In this document: positions 27,917-36,328 of the stretch, piece by piece
How the letters are laid out: the number at the start of each line of letters is the position of its first letter
How positions within the stretch are numbered: the stretch's first letter is position 1
NCBI GenBank assembly: GCA_016703425.1
Contig: JADJCA010000009.1
Span: 372,001 to 436,000, forward strand
Source of the DNA: Myxococcales bacterium
GTDB lineage: Bacteria > Myxococcota_A > Polyangia > Polyangiales > Polyangiaceae
Direction: 5' to 3'
Length of the DNA: 64,000 bases
Translations under genes and position numbers: made by a program
The notes under the pieces: model-generated
Seen by the model: the letters and a program-made list of their open reading frames with translations, nothing else
What the model was told of the DNA's origin: nothing
The model's database searches: none

Positions 27917-28434
27917 ACCGGGCCTCGGGGACACGTCGAAAACGTTGAGCCGAACGAAGCGCTGAGAGTGTCAGCGACCCTCGAGCTTGCGCCGGGGTGC
28001 TCACAGCGGCAGCGCAGCCAAGGACCTTGGTGCTCCAATTCGGTCCTAGCTTCGTGATCGGCGGGGTTGCGGCAAGCGGCGCGGCCCCCGTCGCTTAGTG
28101 GGACGGTGCCGAACGCATACGACTCGGCTTGGAAGCCGCTGCCGTCGGTGTACGAAAGGCCGCTCACCTGAAAGCATGTGTTCGGGTCCTTGTTCGACGT
28201 GGTGCCTGGTGAGTTGCGTGCGGCCTTCTCGTCCACACTGGCGATCTGGCGCCGGTGACGCGGCAGCGCCGGCCTCGTGTACTGGTGCGTTCGCTTGTGG
28301 CGGCACCGAGCGGATGGGGCGGCCCATTCGCCGTGTACGCGGGCACGCCGGCCAACCTACCGACTTGTGGTGCAGCTCACCGAGAAGCGACCATCGACAC
28401 GGCCGCGGGAGCCGCATGCGCGGGGCGCGAGTGT
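27917..28434. other. Intergenic region with possible decayed minus-strand coding remnant
   Basis: About 520 bases lie between the heparinase gene and the bufC-like gene. On the minus strand around 28000-28200 one frame reads protein-like (DPNTCFQVSGLSYTDGSG, ESYAFGTVPLSDGG). It has no convincing start, domain or ribosome site. It could be the end of a decayed secreted protein. Otherwise nothing is recognised. Confidence 0.3.
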
Positions 28435-29220
28435 CTACGCGCCCTTGGCGACGACAAGAATGCCGCAGGCCAGCATGGCCTCGACAGAGGCGTCGCGTTC
28501 GGGAGCCACGTTCCCCCGCCGGATCGCGCGAAGGACCTCAAGGTGGGTGCGCCCCAGCGCAAGGCGCCTCGCCTTGCCTTCGCGTGAACGCCAGAACGCC
28601 ACGAGCGTGCGCTTTGCACCGGGCTCACCTGCCGGCAGCTCGGCCCGCCCGTTGACCCACGTGACGAGGTCGAACGCGTAGTCCCGTAGCTCGAGCGTCG
28701 GAGCGAACGCGAGGGCGCCGCGGGGACCATCCGCCTCGTCCTCTGCCGCGTCGAGGCGCACGACGTGAGCGACGAGCTCGAAGTCGGCGAGCTCCGCGAG
28801 CCACGCAGGCAGAATCGCCCGCTCCGTTGCGGCGACGGGTTCCGCGCCCCCGTCGCCCGGGTCGCCGGCAGGAGGCGCCTCGTCAACTACGCGCGCCACC
28901 CGATCGGCGAGGTAGGCGGGGAATTGCATCATGTCGCGAACGACCATCGGTTGGGTCGCCGGGTGCGCCCGAACGTAGTTGAGGCAGAGGCGCGTCCACT
29001 CGACCTCCCCGTGCGCGCGAACGACCGCGCTCCGCGTGAGCGGGAAGAACGACGTGAAGAACGCCGCTCGCTTGCCGGCCGCGCACGACGCGTAGGCCGC
29101 CAGCCGCTCCGCGTCGTCGCAGTCGGGGGCCGATGGGAAGAGCCGTCGAGCCGCGCCCTTCGGGTCGCCGCCCGCAAGCACCAGGGGCGCCAAGGCCGCG
29201 TAGACCTCGTGGAGGTTCAT
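28435..29220 (-). CDS. BufC-like partner protein (DUF2063 type) of the MNIO enzyme
   Basis: The 261-residue protein starts MNLHEVYAALAPLVL, and its first ~100 residues match the putative DNA-binding domain (DUF2063) found next to DUF692 enzymes: RLCLNYVRAHPATQP and FPAYLADRV. The C-terminal half (LPAWLAELADFELVAHVV, LRDYAFDLVTWVNG) resembles the second domain of these partners, thought to present the precursor peptide to the oxygenase. The last residues (LRAIRRGNV, ACGILVVAKG) look like the winged-helix end seen in them. The start overlaps the bufB-like stop by four bases, so the two are co-translated. Role by analogy with BufC/TglI-type partners. Confidence 0.8.
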   Translation of the reverse strand: MNLHEVYAALAPLVLAGGDPKGAARRLFPSAPDCDDAERLAAYASCAAGKRAAFFTSFFPLTRSAVVRAHGEVEWTRLCLNYVRAHPATQPMVVRDMMQFPAYLADRVARVVDEAPPAGDPGDGGAEPVAATERAILPAWLAELADFELVAHVVRLDAAEDEADGPRGALAFAPTLELRDYAFDLVTWVNGRAELPAGEPGAKRTLVAFWRSREGKARRLALGRTHLEVLRAIRRGNVAPERDASVEAMLACGILVVAKGA

Positions 29221-30142
29221 GCCGCCTCCGTCGCCAACACGCCGAGGGCCGCATGCGCGTGGCGCCGAACGTTCTGAACTTCCTCGAGGAGCGTCGCGAG
29301 GCTAGGCAGATCGTAGTCCCACTCGATGAGGGTCGGGAGCATGCGACCGGCGCGTGACAGCGTGTGTTCGTAGAGTTGGAACACTTGCGGCGATACGTGC
29401 TGGCTGTGCGTGTCGATGAGCCACTTCTCGCTCCGGGTGTGCCCCGCGAGGTGGACCTGCGCGACGCGTTCGAGCGGCAGCGTATCGATGAAGAGGTACG
29501 GGTCGAAGCCGTGGTTCTGGCTGTTGACGTAGACGTTGTTCACGTCCAGAAGAAAGCCCGCGTCCGTTTCGGCCAAGACCGCGTTGAGAAACGACGACTC
29601 GCCGAGGTCGCTGCCGGGGAGCTTGACGTAATACGTCGGGTTTTCGAGCACGAGGGAAGCTCGATGGCGGCCCTCGTCTCCTTGGTGCGGCGAACGATGT
29701 TCTCGACCGCCTCCCACGAAAACGGTACGGGAAGCAGGTCGCGGGCGTAGGCGCCCGCTAGCTTGGCGCACGCGATGTGATCGCTCCAGAACGGCGCCCC
29801 GAGGTCGCGCGCGAAGGCACGCGCTTCGCTGACGAAGGCGTGATCGATCGGGTCGACGCCTCCCAGCGACATCGAGATGCTGTGGGGAACAACGGGCCAA
29901 CGCTCCCGGCATTCCGCGAGGAGTCGGCGCCGCTCCCCGCCACAGCCCATCCAACTCTCGGGCACGATCTCCAAGAAGTCGACGGGCGCGTCGCCCGCGT
30001 CGAGCAGTTGGCGCGCGAACTCTCCGCGCAAACCGAGCCCCACGCCAGCGAGGGGACGCGCCCCTCGCGCCGTGGAGCCGCGGCTCGCGGCGCTCGCGCG
30101 GTCGAAGGAGCGCGTGGGTGACGAGGCGTGGCGTCGCACCAT
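29217..30142 (-). CDS. BufB-like DUF692 multinuclear non-heme iron oxygenase (one frameshift)
   Basis: MNIO enzymes use two or three iron ions to oxidise Cys or Asp side chains of peptide substrates. The sequence gives the TIM-barrel DUF692 pattern: GVGLGLRGEF, DFLEIVPESWMG, VPHSISMSLGG, FWSDHIAC, LENPTYYVKLPG, FLLDVNNVYVN, VHLAGHT and LIEWDYDLPSL, which include the expected His, Asp, Glu and Asn metal ligands. Coding shifts frame at the GGG of 29654-29656 (plus strand). Adding one G there joins IELP to LVLENPTYY and gives about 308 residues, a normal length. The chosen start ATG 30142 lies 107 bases after the precursor-like gene. As written the enzyme would be truncated, so the indel is either a sequence error or a recent inactivation. 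Confidence 0.82.
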
Positions 30143-30249
30143 GTCCTCGGTGCTCTTGTCGGATTGAGTCAAGGTGCGCTCCTTCTTCAAACAATGCGAG
30201 TGCTGCTGTCGTTGGCGCCGTCGCTCGGCGAGGCCAACGAGTCCTTCGA

Positions 30250-30576
30250 TCACCAACCGCCGTTGCCGCCCTCACCACCGCCTTCGCCGCCGCTCGAGGT
30301 GCCCGAGGCTCCAGGGAAGCCGTCCATGGTCGAGTAGCCACCAAGGCTGTCGGAAGCGCCGACCGGATTGCCATTCGCGTCGCGGTTCCCGCAGAAACCA
30401 GGGTCACAGGTCCCGCTGCAGCTGCCGCAGTTGCCTCCACACCCCTCGTTGCCTCCGACGACATCCGCGCAGTCCGCTACGGTCAGCTCGACGGGCGGAT
30501 CGAGAGCGGCGTCGCCGGTAACTTCGTCAAGGACGCGATCAAGCTTGCGAGACCAGACGCTGTTCAGTTTGCTCAT
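30250..30576 (-). CDS. Cys-rich RiPP precursor-like peptide (candidate MNIO substrate)
   Basis: A 108-residue peptide with no signal sequence. Residues 1-42 are a charged leader-like part (MSKLNSVWSRKLDRVLDEV, then ELTVADCADVVGG) ending in a GG pair at 41-42. Residues 43-63 carry five Cys (46, 50, 53, 57, 62) in spacing C-x3-C-x2-C-x3-C-x4-C; a sixth Cys is at 36 in the leader. The C-terminal third is Gly/Ser-rich and ends in Trp. AGGAG lies five bases before the ATG. It is the first gene of the minus-strand run that continues into the MNIO enzyme and its partner, the place where bufA-type precursors sit. Unlike known bufferins it lacks a secretion signal, so it may define another substrate class. 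Precursor status is inference from context. Confidence 0.72.
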   Translation of the reverse strand: MSKLNSVWSRKLDRVLDEVTGDAALDPPVELTVADCADVVGGNEGCGGNCGSCSGTCDPGFCGNRDANGNPVGASDSLGGYSTMDGFPGASGTSSGGEGGGEGGNGGW

Positions 30577-30988
30577 GTTTTCTCCTGAGGTTGGTTGCGG
30601 GCCGTGTTCGTCCGCACGAGCAGTGACTTCGCACGCGCCGTGCCGGGGCGTGCCGACGCGCGCTGTCGCTTCCGTGCGACGCGGCGCAGCCAGCCACTTA
30701 CGCGAACATTCGATGGCCTGCGCAGGTCCGCGCGCCGGTCGGGGGGCCGCCGCCTCACCGTGTCACCGGCGCGATACAGACGCGCGCGTTGGGCGTGGGC
30801 CGGGGCATGCCGACACAGGCGAGTTGTTGCCGCCTGCGCCCGTCCAGCGAAGCCGGACACCGCGGTGATATGGCTTGCTGGCTTCGAACGAAGGGACGCG
30901 CCAGCAGAGCGACAAGAAGCGCGCGCGCCGGGTGAATCCTTTTTTGCTCCCGCGACTCTCATGGTCGACAGCAGAAAGGACGCTGACC
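30577..30988. other. Divergent promoter region between the RiPP-like genes and the DUF2892/ECF genes
   Basis: About 410 bases without a supported gene. It must contain the promoters of the minus-strand precursor/MNIO genes and the plus-strand DUF2892/ECF sigma genes. The ribosome site AGGAG of the precursor is at 30582-30586. A T run (six T) lies near 30940. No convincing -35/-10 elements or operators were recognised. Confidence 0.5.
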
Positions 30989-31204
30989 ATGAACATCCTC
31001 CCCAAGAACGAACACCCCGTCGAACGCGCGGCCCGCGTGGTTCTCGGCCTAGGTCTCCTCGCCCTCGTGTTCGTAGGCCCTCAATCGCTGTGGGGCCTCG
31101 TGGGCCTCGTGCCGCTCGCCACCGGACTCCTCGGCAGCTGCCCGCTGTACACTCTCTTCGGGATCTCCACGTGCCCGGCGAAACACCACTCGATGACGAG
31201 CTGA
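30989..31204 (+). CDS. Small DUF2892 (YgaP-like) inner membrane protein
   Basis: The 71-residue protein has the DUF2892 pattern: NEHPVERAARVVLGLGLLAL, a second hydrophobic helix (LWGLVGLVPLATGLLGSCP) and the closing LYTLFGISTCPA, with the paired Cys usual in this family. Two transmembrane helices are predicted. AAAGGA precedes the ATG at 30989. It is the first gene of the plus-strand set and overlaps the ECF sigma gene, so the two are probably co-expressed. The function of the family is unknown, although it is often next to redox or rhodanese genes. Confidence 0.8.
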   Translation: MNILPKNEHPVERAARVVLGLGLLALVFVGPQSLWGLVGLVPLATGLLGSCPLYTLFGISTCPAKHHSMTS

Positions 31205-31755
31205 TGGCGCTCGCCGCTGCGGGGGACCGCGAGGCTTTTGGCGTCGTGGTCCGCCGTCACGGACCGGCCGTCTTGCGAGTGGCGGCCCACGTCACGGGCT
31301 CGCAGGCCGCGGCTGCGGACGTCTTTCAGGAGACGTTCCTTGCGGCCTTTCGCGCTGCCGGTAGCTACCGTGGCGCGGGCCTGCGCGCGTGGCTCTTCAC
31401 CATCGCGCGCAACGCGGCATACCGGTCTCGCCGCGCACAGGGCCGCGAGGAGCAAGACGCTTCGTTGATGGAGCTCGGCGCGAGCGCCGGTTGGGGCGAC
31501 GTGTCGCCGGAGATCGCTTTCGAGCGCAGCGAGCGGCTGGACCGGGTGCGTCGGGCCTTCGCGATGTTGTCGACGGAGGATCGGGAGATCCTGGCGCTGC
31601 GCGACGTCGAAGGTCTTTCCGGCGAGGATGCGGCAACGGTGACGGGCCTCTCCTTGCAGGCGATGAAGAGCCGACTGCATCGCGCGCGGTTGCGACTAGG
31701 CGCCGCATACCGAGACCTCGTCCCGGCGGAGGGAGAGCCGAATCATGACCACTGA
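31171..31755 (+). CDS. ECF-type RNA polymerase sigma factor
   Basis: From the GTG at 31171 the protein has 194 residues. Region 2 is MALAAAGDREAFGVVVRRH through DVFQETFLAAFRAAGSYRG and LRAWLFTIARNAAYRSRR. Region 4 is DREILALRDVEGLSGEDAATVTGLSLQAMKSRLHRARLRL. The GTG start keeps the LDDELMALAAAGD stretch that ECF factors usually have. An alternative ATG at 31204 overlaps the DUF2892 stop as TGATG. A zinc-finger anti-sigma overlaps the 3' end by 11 bases, the standard sigma/anti-sigma pairing. Targets may include the divergent RiPP-like genes, but no shared promoter motif was identified. Confidence 0.88.
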   Translation: MPGETPLDDELMALAAAGDREAFGVVVRRHGPAVLRVAAHVTGSQAAAADVFQETFLAAFRAAGSYRGAGLRAWLFTIARNAAYRSRRAQGREEQDASLMELGASAGWGDVSPEIAFERSERLDRVRRAFAMLSTEDREILALRDVEGLSGEDAATVTGLSLQAMKSRLHRARLRLGAAYRDLVPAEGEPNHDH

Positions 31756-32005
31756 GCGCATCGTCAACGGCCTCTCGTGCGGTGAGGTCCTCGAGCGACT
31801 GGGCGATTACATCGACGGCGAGCTCAAGGCAGAGGACCGAGAAGCCGTCGAGGGGCACCTTCGCGGGTGCCGTGTGTGCGAACGTTTCGGAGGACGCATC
31901 GGCAGCGTCGTGAAGGACCTCCGCGAAGCGCTTCACGAGAGCGAGCCTTTGAGCGAGCCCTTGATGAAGCAGCTCAGCACGCGACTCGATGGGACCGATG
32001 GATGA
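31745..32005 (+). CDS. Zinc-finger anti-sigma factor
   Basis: The 86-residue protein has the ZAS motif His-x3-Cys-x2-Cys (GHLRGCRVC) after the helix SCGEVLERLGDYIDGEL, typical of short soluble anti-sigma factors that bind their ECF partner through a zinc-stabilised helical domain. No transmembrane segment is present, so it should sense a cytoplasmic signal, perhaps redox through the zinc Cys. It overlaps the end of the ECF sigma gene. Confidence 0.85.
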   Translation: MTTERIVNGLSCGEVLERLGDYIDGELKAEDREAVEGHLRGCRVCERFGGRIGSVVKDLREALHESEPLSEPLMKQLSTRLDGTDG

Positions 32006-32203
32006 GGGGCGACGCCACGGCGGCGCCCGTTCACGGCCGGTTTGGCGCGCGACAACCGGAGCACCGCGGCACGCCGCCGCCCGCATCGAGGATGGTTGGG
32101 AGGCATAAAAACGATCACGTTTCTTTACTGAGATCAGTTCGCGTCGCGCCGGGCAAGTACAGACCGAAACGGCCGTCTGTGCCCGAAACTCCGAAAGGTC
32201 TCC

Positions 32204-32464
32204 ATGAACAAGCTCGTTCTCCTGCTCGCCTCGCTCCTCGCCTGCGCCTCCGTCGCCTGCAGCGCCACGCCGCCCGAGTCGTCTGTCTCCGACGACGAAG
32301 TCAACGTCGAGGTCGAGTCCAACGTCGACACGCAAGCCGTGTGCACCAACTGGTACGAAGGCGCTTGCGGCCGCTCGTTCACGAGCTTGACGACGTGCCG
32401 GAGCCAGTGCGGCACGTGCTGGTACATCGGCCGGTGCTGCGGCAACGGGTGCTCCTGGAAGTGA
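32204..32464 (+). CDS. Tiny secreted lipoprotein with eight cysteines
   Basis: An 86-residue protein with a clear lipoprotein signal (MNKLVLLLASLLACASVAC), an acidic linker (SVSDDEVNVEVESNVDTQ) and a compact Cys-rich end. Mature-domain Cys are at residues 47, 55, 65, 69, 72, 78, 79 and 83, enough for four disulfides. Aromatic and Gly residues are frequent (CWYIGRCCGNGCSWK). The pattern resembles small disulfide-rich toxins or defensins, but I recognise no family. It sits between the anti-sigma gene and the next ECF sigma gene. Confidence 0.7.
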   Translation: MNKLVLLLASLLACASVACSATPPESSVSDDEVNVEVESNVDTQAVCTNWYEGACGRSFTSLTTCRSQCGTCWYIGRCCGNGCSWK

Positions 32465-32660
32465 TTGACCGGTGGGGCGCGGCCGCAAGGCGCCGCGCCT
32501 CGCCTGCTCGCATCGAAGCGCTCCCGCGATGCGGCGCGCGCACAACGCGACGAGATCCTCGTCGCAGGGCGGCGGCTGAGTTCTCGCGTTGCGGGCTTGG
32601 CCGCTGACGTGCGCCGCCGCGCCCACGAGGCTCAGCGGGCGGCTCACAAGGAGACGACCG

Positions 32661-33266
32661 ATGACCGCGAGCAACGCAGCAGGTAGCGCGCGCGAGAGCC
32701 CGACTCGGCCAGTCAGGAGTCCACACGTCGCGTCCCCGACGGACCGCGACGCGCGCCTGCGACGCGTACTCGACGAGCACGCCGACTTCACGGCGCGCGC
32801 GCTCCGTCGCTTCGGTGTGACGGGCGCGGTTGCCGAGGATGCGGCTCAACAGGTCGCCATCGTCATGGCCCGGAAGCTCGCCGGGGTGCCTGAAGGCGCC
32901 GAGCGACAGTACCTCTTTGGGGTCGTGCGGCGCGTCGCCTGGACGGCCCACCGCCAAGCCAGCCGGCACGGCGAGCACCTGGGCGAAGAGCTCATTGACG
33001 CCGTCGACGCGGCACCGAACCCGGAGCAGGTGCTCGAGCGGCAGCGGGCGTGCGCGCTCGTTGCGCGGACGCTGCAGCACATGCCTATCGAGCTGCGGAC
33101 CGTCTTCGTGCTTCACGACATCGAGGAGATGAGTATGGCGGACATCGCCATCGCCTCGGGGATCCCCGCGGGCACGGTTGCGTCGCGCCTTCGTCGCGCC
33201 AGGGCAATTTTCAGCGCCGACACAGCGAGCTTCGGTCGTGAAGAGAGCGGGCGGAAGGGAAAATGA
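32661..33266 (+). CDS. ECF-type RNA polymerase sigma factor
   Basis: From ATG 32661, preceded by AAGGAG seven bases upstream, the protein has 201 residues. Region 2 appears as DFTARALRRFGVTGAVAEDA and QQVAIVMARKLAG, followed by LFGVVRRVAWTAHRQ. Region 4 is MPIELRTVFVLHDIEEMSMADIAIASGIPAGTVASRLRRAR. No anti-sigma gene follows; the next gene is a Cys-repeat lipoprotein. A longer in-frame start at 32589 is possible but lacks a ribosome site. Confidence 0.85.
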   Translation: MTASNAAGSARESPTRPVRSPHVASPTDRDARLRRVLDEHADFTARALRRFGVTGAVAEDAAQQVAIVMARKLAGVPEGAERQYLFGVVRRVAWTAHRQASRHGEHLGEELIDAVDAAPNPEQVLERQRACALVARTLQHMPIELRTVFVLHDIEEMSMADIAIASGIPAGTVASRLRRARAIFSADTASFGREESGRKGK

Positions 33267-33353
33267 GCGGCCCGTGAGCGTCAAGCCCGTCAGCGCGGCG
33301 CCTTTCCGGAGGCCCTGAGGAATCTTCCCGCACGAGCTCCCGTATAGGGGTGC

Positions 33354-34184
33354 ATGCACGGCCCTGCCTCCATTCGCCTGCCTCGTGCGATTCTGGGGAC
33401 GGCCATCGCCGTTCTCTCAGCGGCGGCGTGCTCCGGCGGTGGAGGCACCATGTTCGGCGGCGACGGTGGGCCCGACGCTCTGGCCACGCCAACGAGCGAC
33501 GAGCGCGACGCGGCTGCGAAGCGAAGAGACGCTCGAAGCTCGGACGCGCGCGACTCCGAGCCCGAGGCGGGGCCCTCCAAAGGCGAAGCAGGCGGTTGCA
33601 CCCCGCGAGCCACCTTCGAGTGTTACGACGGAGACGTCCACTACTTCGACAGCTGCGGCTACCGCGGCGCGTTGAAAGAGCAATGCACCGGGGGGTGCGT
33701 TGGCTCAGCTTGCGTCACCTGCGACTCCCACGCGACGAGCGCCTGCGACGGTGACGACGTCTATTGGTTTGACAGTTGCGGCAAGCGTGAGGCTCTGAAG
33801 CAGGCATGCGCAAACGGCTGCGTAGGCGCCACGTGCAACGCCTGCAGTACACATGCCTCCAGCCAGTGTTACGGCGGCGACGCGTATTGGTACGACAGCT
33901 GCGGCAACCGTGAAGGTTTAAAACAAGCGTGCTCGGGCGGTTGCAGCGCGGGCGTGTGCGCGGCGTCCACGTGGCGATGCACCAACAGCAGCACGTGCTT
34001 CTGCCTCGTGACGACCGACAGCCTTTCGTACCCGAGCCTGACGTGCACGTCGGTCGGAAACTGTTGCTTTGAATACCAGTCCACGGGCGGGCCCGCTTGC
34101 TACTGCGGGACGCACGACGCGACGACGTGCAACGCGTACATCAGCGCGTACAGCGCGTCGGCGCGGTCCGCCTGCCCGCCCTGA
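33354..34184 (+). CDS. Lipoprotein with three tandem 41-residue Cys repeats
   Basis: The 276-residue protein has a signal with AVLSAAACSGGG as probable lipobox and a low-complexity linker to about residue 80. Three repeats of about 41 residues follow (roughly 86-126, 127-167, 168-207). Each has the frame C-(Y/D)-G-D-x-x-(Y/H)-(Y/W)-(F/Y)-D-S-C-G-x-R-(E/G)-x-L-K-(Q/E)-x-C and a GGC/NGC-x4-C end. A different Cys-rich tail ends RSACPP. The repeats probably form small disulfide-stabilised beta domains. No enzymatic motif is visible. Confidence 0.75.
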   Translation: MHGPASIRLPRAILGTAIAVLSAAACSGGGGTMFGGDGGPDALATPTSDERDAAAKRRDARSSDARDSEPEAGPSKGEAGGCTPRATFECYDGDVHYFDSCGYRGALKEQCTGGCVGSACVTCDSHATSACDGDDVYWFDSCGKREALKQACANGCVGATCNACSTHASSQCYGGDAYWYDSCGNREGLKQACSGGCSAGVCAASTWRCTNSSTCFCLVTTDSLSYPSLTCTSVGNCCFEYQSTGGPACYCGTHDATTCNAYISAYSASARSACPP

Positions 34185-34281
34185 GGTCGGCGGCGTTAAC
34201 GATTCGCGCGGCGTCCGAATCGACCGTTGCGCGACGTGCCAATCCGGCGGATGCTCGCGGAGGCTCTTGGAGGCCGCTCGC

Positions 34282-34805
34282 ATGCAAACACTCGGGGACG
34301 TCTTTGCACAGCACGCTGATTTCTATCGTGAGCGGTACGTGCCGTTCATGCTCGAAGAGGGGTTCATCACCTCGGTCGAGGAATCCGAGTACGCAGAAGG
34401 CATCGACGGGTTCAAACGCCTCGGCGCGGCCGAGGTCGAGGCCCTTCCACGCGACTACCAAACGCTTCTGAGCGAGGTCGGACACGGCAACATTCACTTC
34501 CCAACAGAGGGCGGCCCGGCGCGCTTCTCGGTTCTGGCGCCCACCGAGCTGGCGCACTGGAAGCAGGAGCTGCCGAGCTCGCCGCGGCCGGGTCGACGCT
34601 GTCGACCGACGACGCGGTGCCATTCTTGGTCGACGATGGAGGCGGCATCCTCGCGTTCTTGGCTGGGGAGAAGGTCTTCGTCGTCAACCACTCTGGCAAG
34701 CTGTTGGGCCCGGCCCCGTCGCTCCTGCAATTCTTCTCGACCATGTTCGAAAACGCTCGCGTGCACCGCTTGCCCTTCGAAGGCATACCCCAGGGACCGA
34801 GCTAG
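34282..34805 (+). CDS. SMI1/KNR4-like protein (one frameshift)
   Basis: Reading from ATG 34282 gives MQTLGDVFAQHADFYRERYV and FKRLGAAEVEALPRDYQTLLSEVGHGNIHF, the SMI1/KNR4-like pattern used by many immunity proteins of polymorphic toxin systems. After KQEL at about 34572 the coding continues in another frame as ELAAAGSTLSTDDAVPFLVD, then FLAGEKVFVVNHSG, ending GIPQGPS at 34805. Inserting one G (CTGCC to CTGGCC) restores a protein of about 174 residues. The neighbouring genes are not obvious toxins. The RHS gene is 17 kb away, so a link is only speculation. Confidence 0.65.
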
Positions 34806-34945
34806 GCGCTTGAGGGACACCGGGCGCTGCACACCGAACGCAGCGATGGCTGGCCCGCTCACTTGCCACGGTGTGATCGCGCGCGCATGCGCATCGCGAG
34901 CTTTGGCCACGCGCTGCAAACACAACCTGTCGGAGGTCTTCAATC

Positions 34946-35857
34946 GTGCGCTCCGTTCGCCGTGAACCGACCTTTCGAATGTTCGCGAAGGTCCCCGCGG
35001 TCGCACAGGAGCGTGGCCGCCCGCGCTACGCTCGTGGCGTGGTGCTTGGCGCGGTGGGTTCTCGGATCGTGCTCTCGCTCTGGGCTGCGGTGTCGTTCGT
35101 TGCCTGCGGTTCGGACTCGTCGACGCGGGGGCCCGTACCGGCAGCCGCGCCTCCCGCCATGGCCTCCGCCTCGAAGCCCGACGGCGGCGAAAGCCTTGGC
35201 GCCGCGTCGCGCGCGGTCGTCGACGCCTCGGTCGCGTCGCCGCCGGCGGGCAGCGACGACGGCGGTCCCTCCTGTGCGACCACGATGTTTCCCCCGTTCG
35301 AGGAAGCGTCCCAAGGGCTTTCGACGTTCGCGAACAACGAGGGTCTTGTCGGCCTCAAAGACGCCAGCGGCAAGATCGTGCTCTCGCCGCGTTTTCGGTA
35401 TCTCTCCGGGTTTCTGCCGGGCGGCGTGGCGGGCGGGGTCGAGGCGCCGAAAGATCGCGCGGTGTTCGTGACCAAAACCGGCGCCATCACCGAAGCGGTC
35501 CTATACGACAACGGCCCCGACTACTTCGTGAGCGGGGTCGCTCGCATCATCAAGAACAAGAAGGTCGGCTTTATCGACGATCGTGGAAGAGTGGTCATCG
35601 AGCCCCGCTGGGATTTTGCGGACGCGATGTGCGGCGACCGAGTGCCCGTTTGCAATGGCTGCAAGCGCGGTCGCGGCGACGAACACGACACGTACAAAGG
35701 CGGCAAATGGGGCTACGTCGATCGCTCGGGGCGCGAGGTCATCGCGCTCGAGTGGTCGTTCGTCGAACGCTTCGAAGGTGAGACCGCCATCGTCGAGCGT
35801 GGGACAGAGCGTCTGCGGATCGACCGCAGCGGCCGCGTGCTCGGCAAGGCGCCTTGA
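34946..35857 (+). CDS. WG-repeat lipoprotein
   Basis: The protein has up to 303 residues. The frame opens at 34946, but the signal (VLSLWAAVSFVACGS) lies about 45 residues in, so the true start may be downstream, for example near the GTG codons around 35039. After a low-complexity linker come WG-type beta repeats: GLVGLKDASGKIVLSPRF, KVGFIDDRGRVVIEPRWDFA and KWGYVDRSGREVIALEWSFV. Such repeats form extracellular beta propeller-like or solenoid surfaces. Function is unknown. Confidence 0.75.
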   Translation: MRSVRREPTFRMFAKVPAVAQERGRPRYARGVVLGAVGSRIVLSLWAAVSFVACGSDSSTRGPVPAAAPPAMASASKPDGGESLGAASRAVVDASVASPPAGSDDGGPSCATTMFPPFEEASQGLSTFANNEGLVGLKDASGKIVLSPRFRYLSGFLPGGVAGGVEAPKDRAVFVTKTGAITEAVLYDNGPDYFVSGVARIIKNKKVGFIDDRGRVVIEPRWDFADAMCGDRVPVCNGCKRGRGDEHDTYKGGKWGYVDRSGREVIALEWSFVERFEGETAIVERGTERLRIDRSGRVLGKAP

Positions 35858-36028
35858 ATCCGTGAATCAGTGACACGTCTGCTCGTCGTCGACGTTGGGA
35901 CGAATCGGCCTACATCGAACGCGAAGGCTTCGAGCGCTTCGAGGAGCGCGGTCCGCCTGCCCGCCCTGAGTTCGGCAGGCCCTAGAGGCGTCTTCAGAAC
36001 AGCAGCGGTCCCCTGCCGTTGTGGCAGA

Positions 36029-36328
36029 ATGAAGGGGATGCGGCCGCTGACGTTCGACCTTCGACAAGAAGAGCGACGCCCATACTTCCTGTGGGACGAG
36101 GACGTGAGCGTCGCCGACCTGCGCGATGCACTCCGTGGGAGCGATGCAGACAAGCGAGATCGCCTCCTCGGGAAGATGCTGCGCGAGGCGCGCGACACCG
36201 ACGTCTGGTCCTTCGTCACGCCCTCGGACGTCGCGGAGGCTCTTCCCCGACTCACCCGACGGCTGGGCAGACGCGGGCCGTTTTGGACGTTTCTGATCGA
36301 GGGGTGGCGCACAGATGGTCTCCTCTAA
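36029..36328 (+). CDS. Probable partner (antitoxin) of the AbiEii-type nucleotidyltransferase
   Basis: The 99-residue protein (ATG 36029; a second ATG at 36038) contains LREARDTDVWSFVTPSDVAEALPRL and FWTFLIEGWRTDGLL. It overlaps the nucleotidyltransferase gene by 14 bases, the arrangement of a toxin-antitoxin pair. It does not look like the winged-helix AbiEi antitoxin, so the antitoxin role rests on position and coupling only. Confidence 0.6.
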   Translation: MKGMRPLTFDLRQEERRPYFLWDEDVSVADLRDALRGSDADKRDRLLGKMLREARDTDVWSFVTPSDVAEALPRLTRRLGRRGPFWTFLIEGWRTDGLL

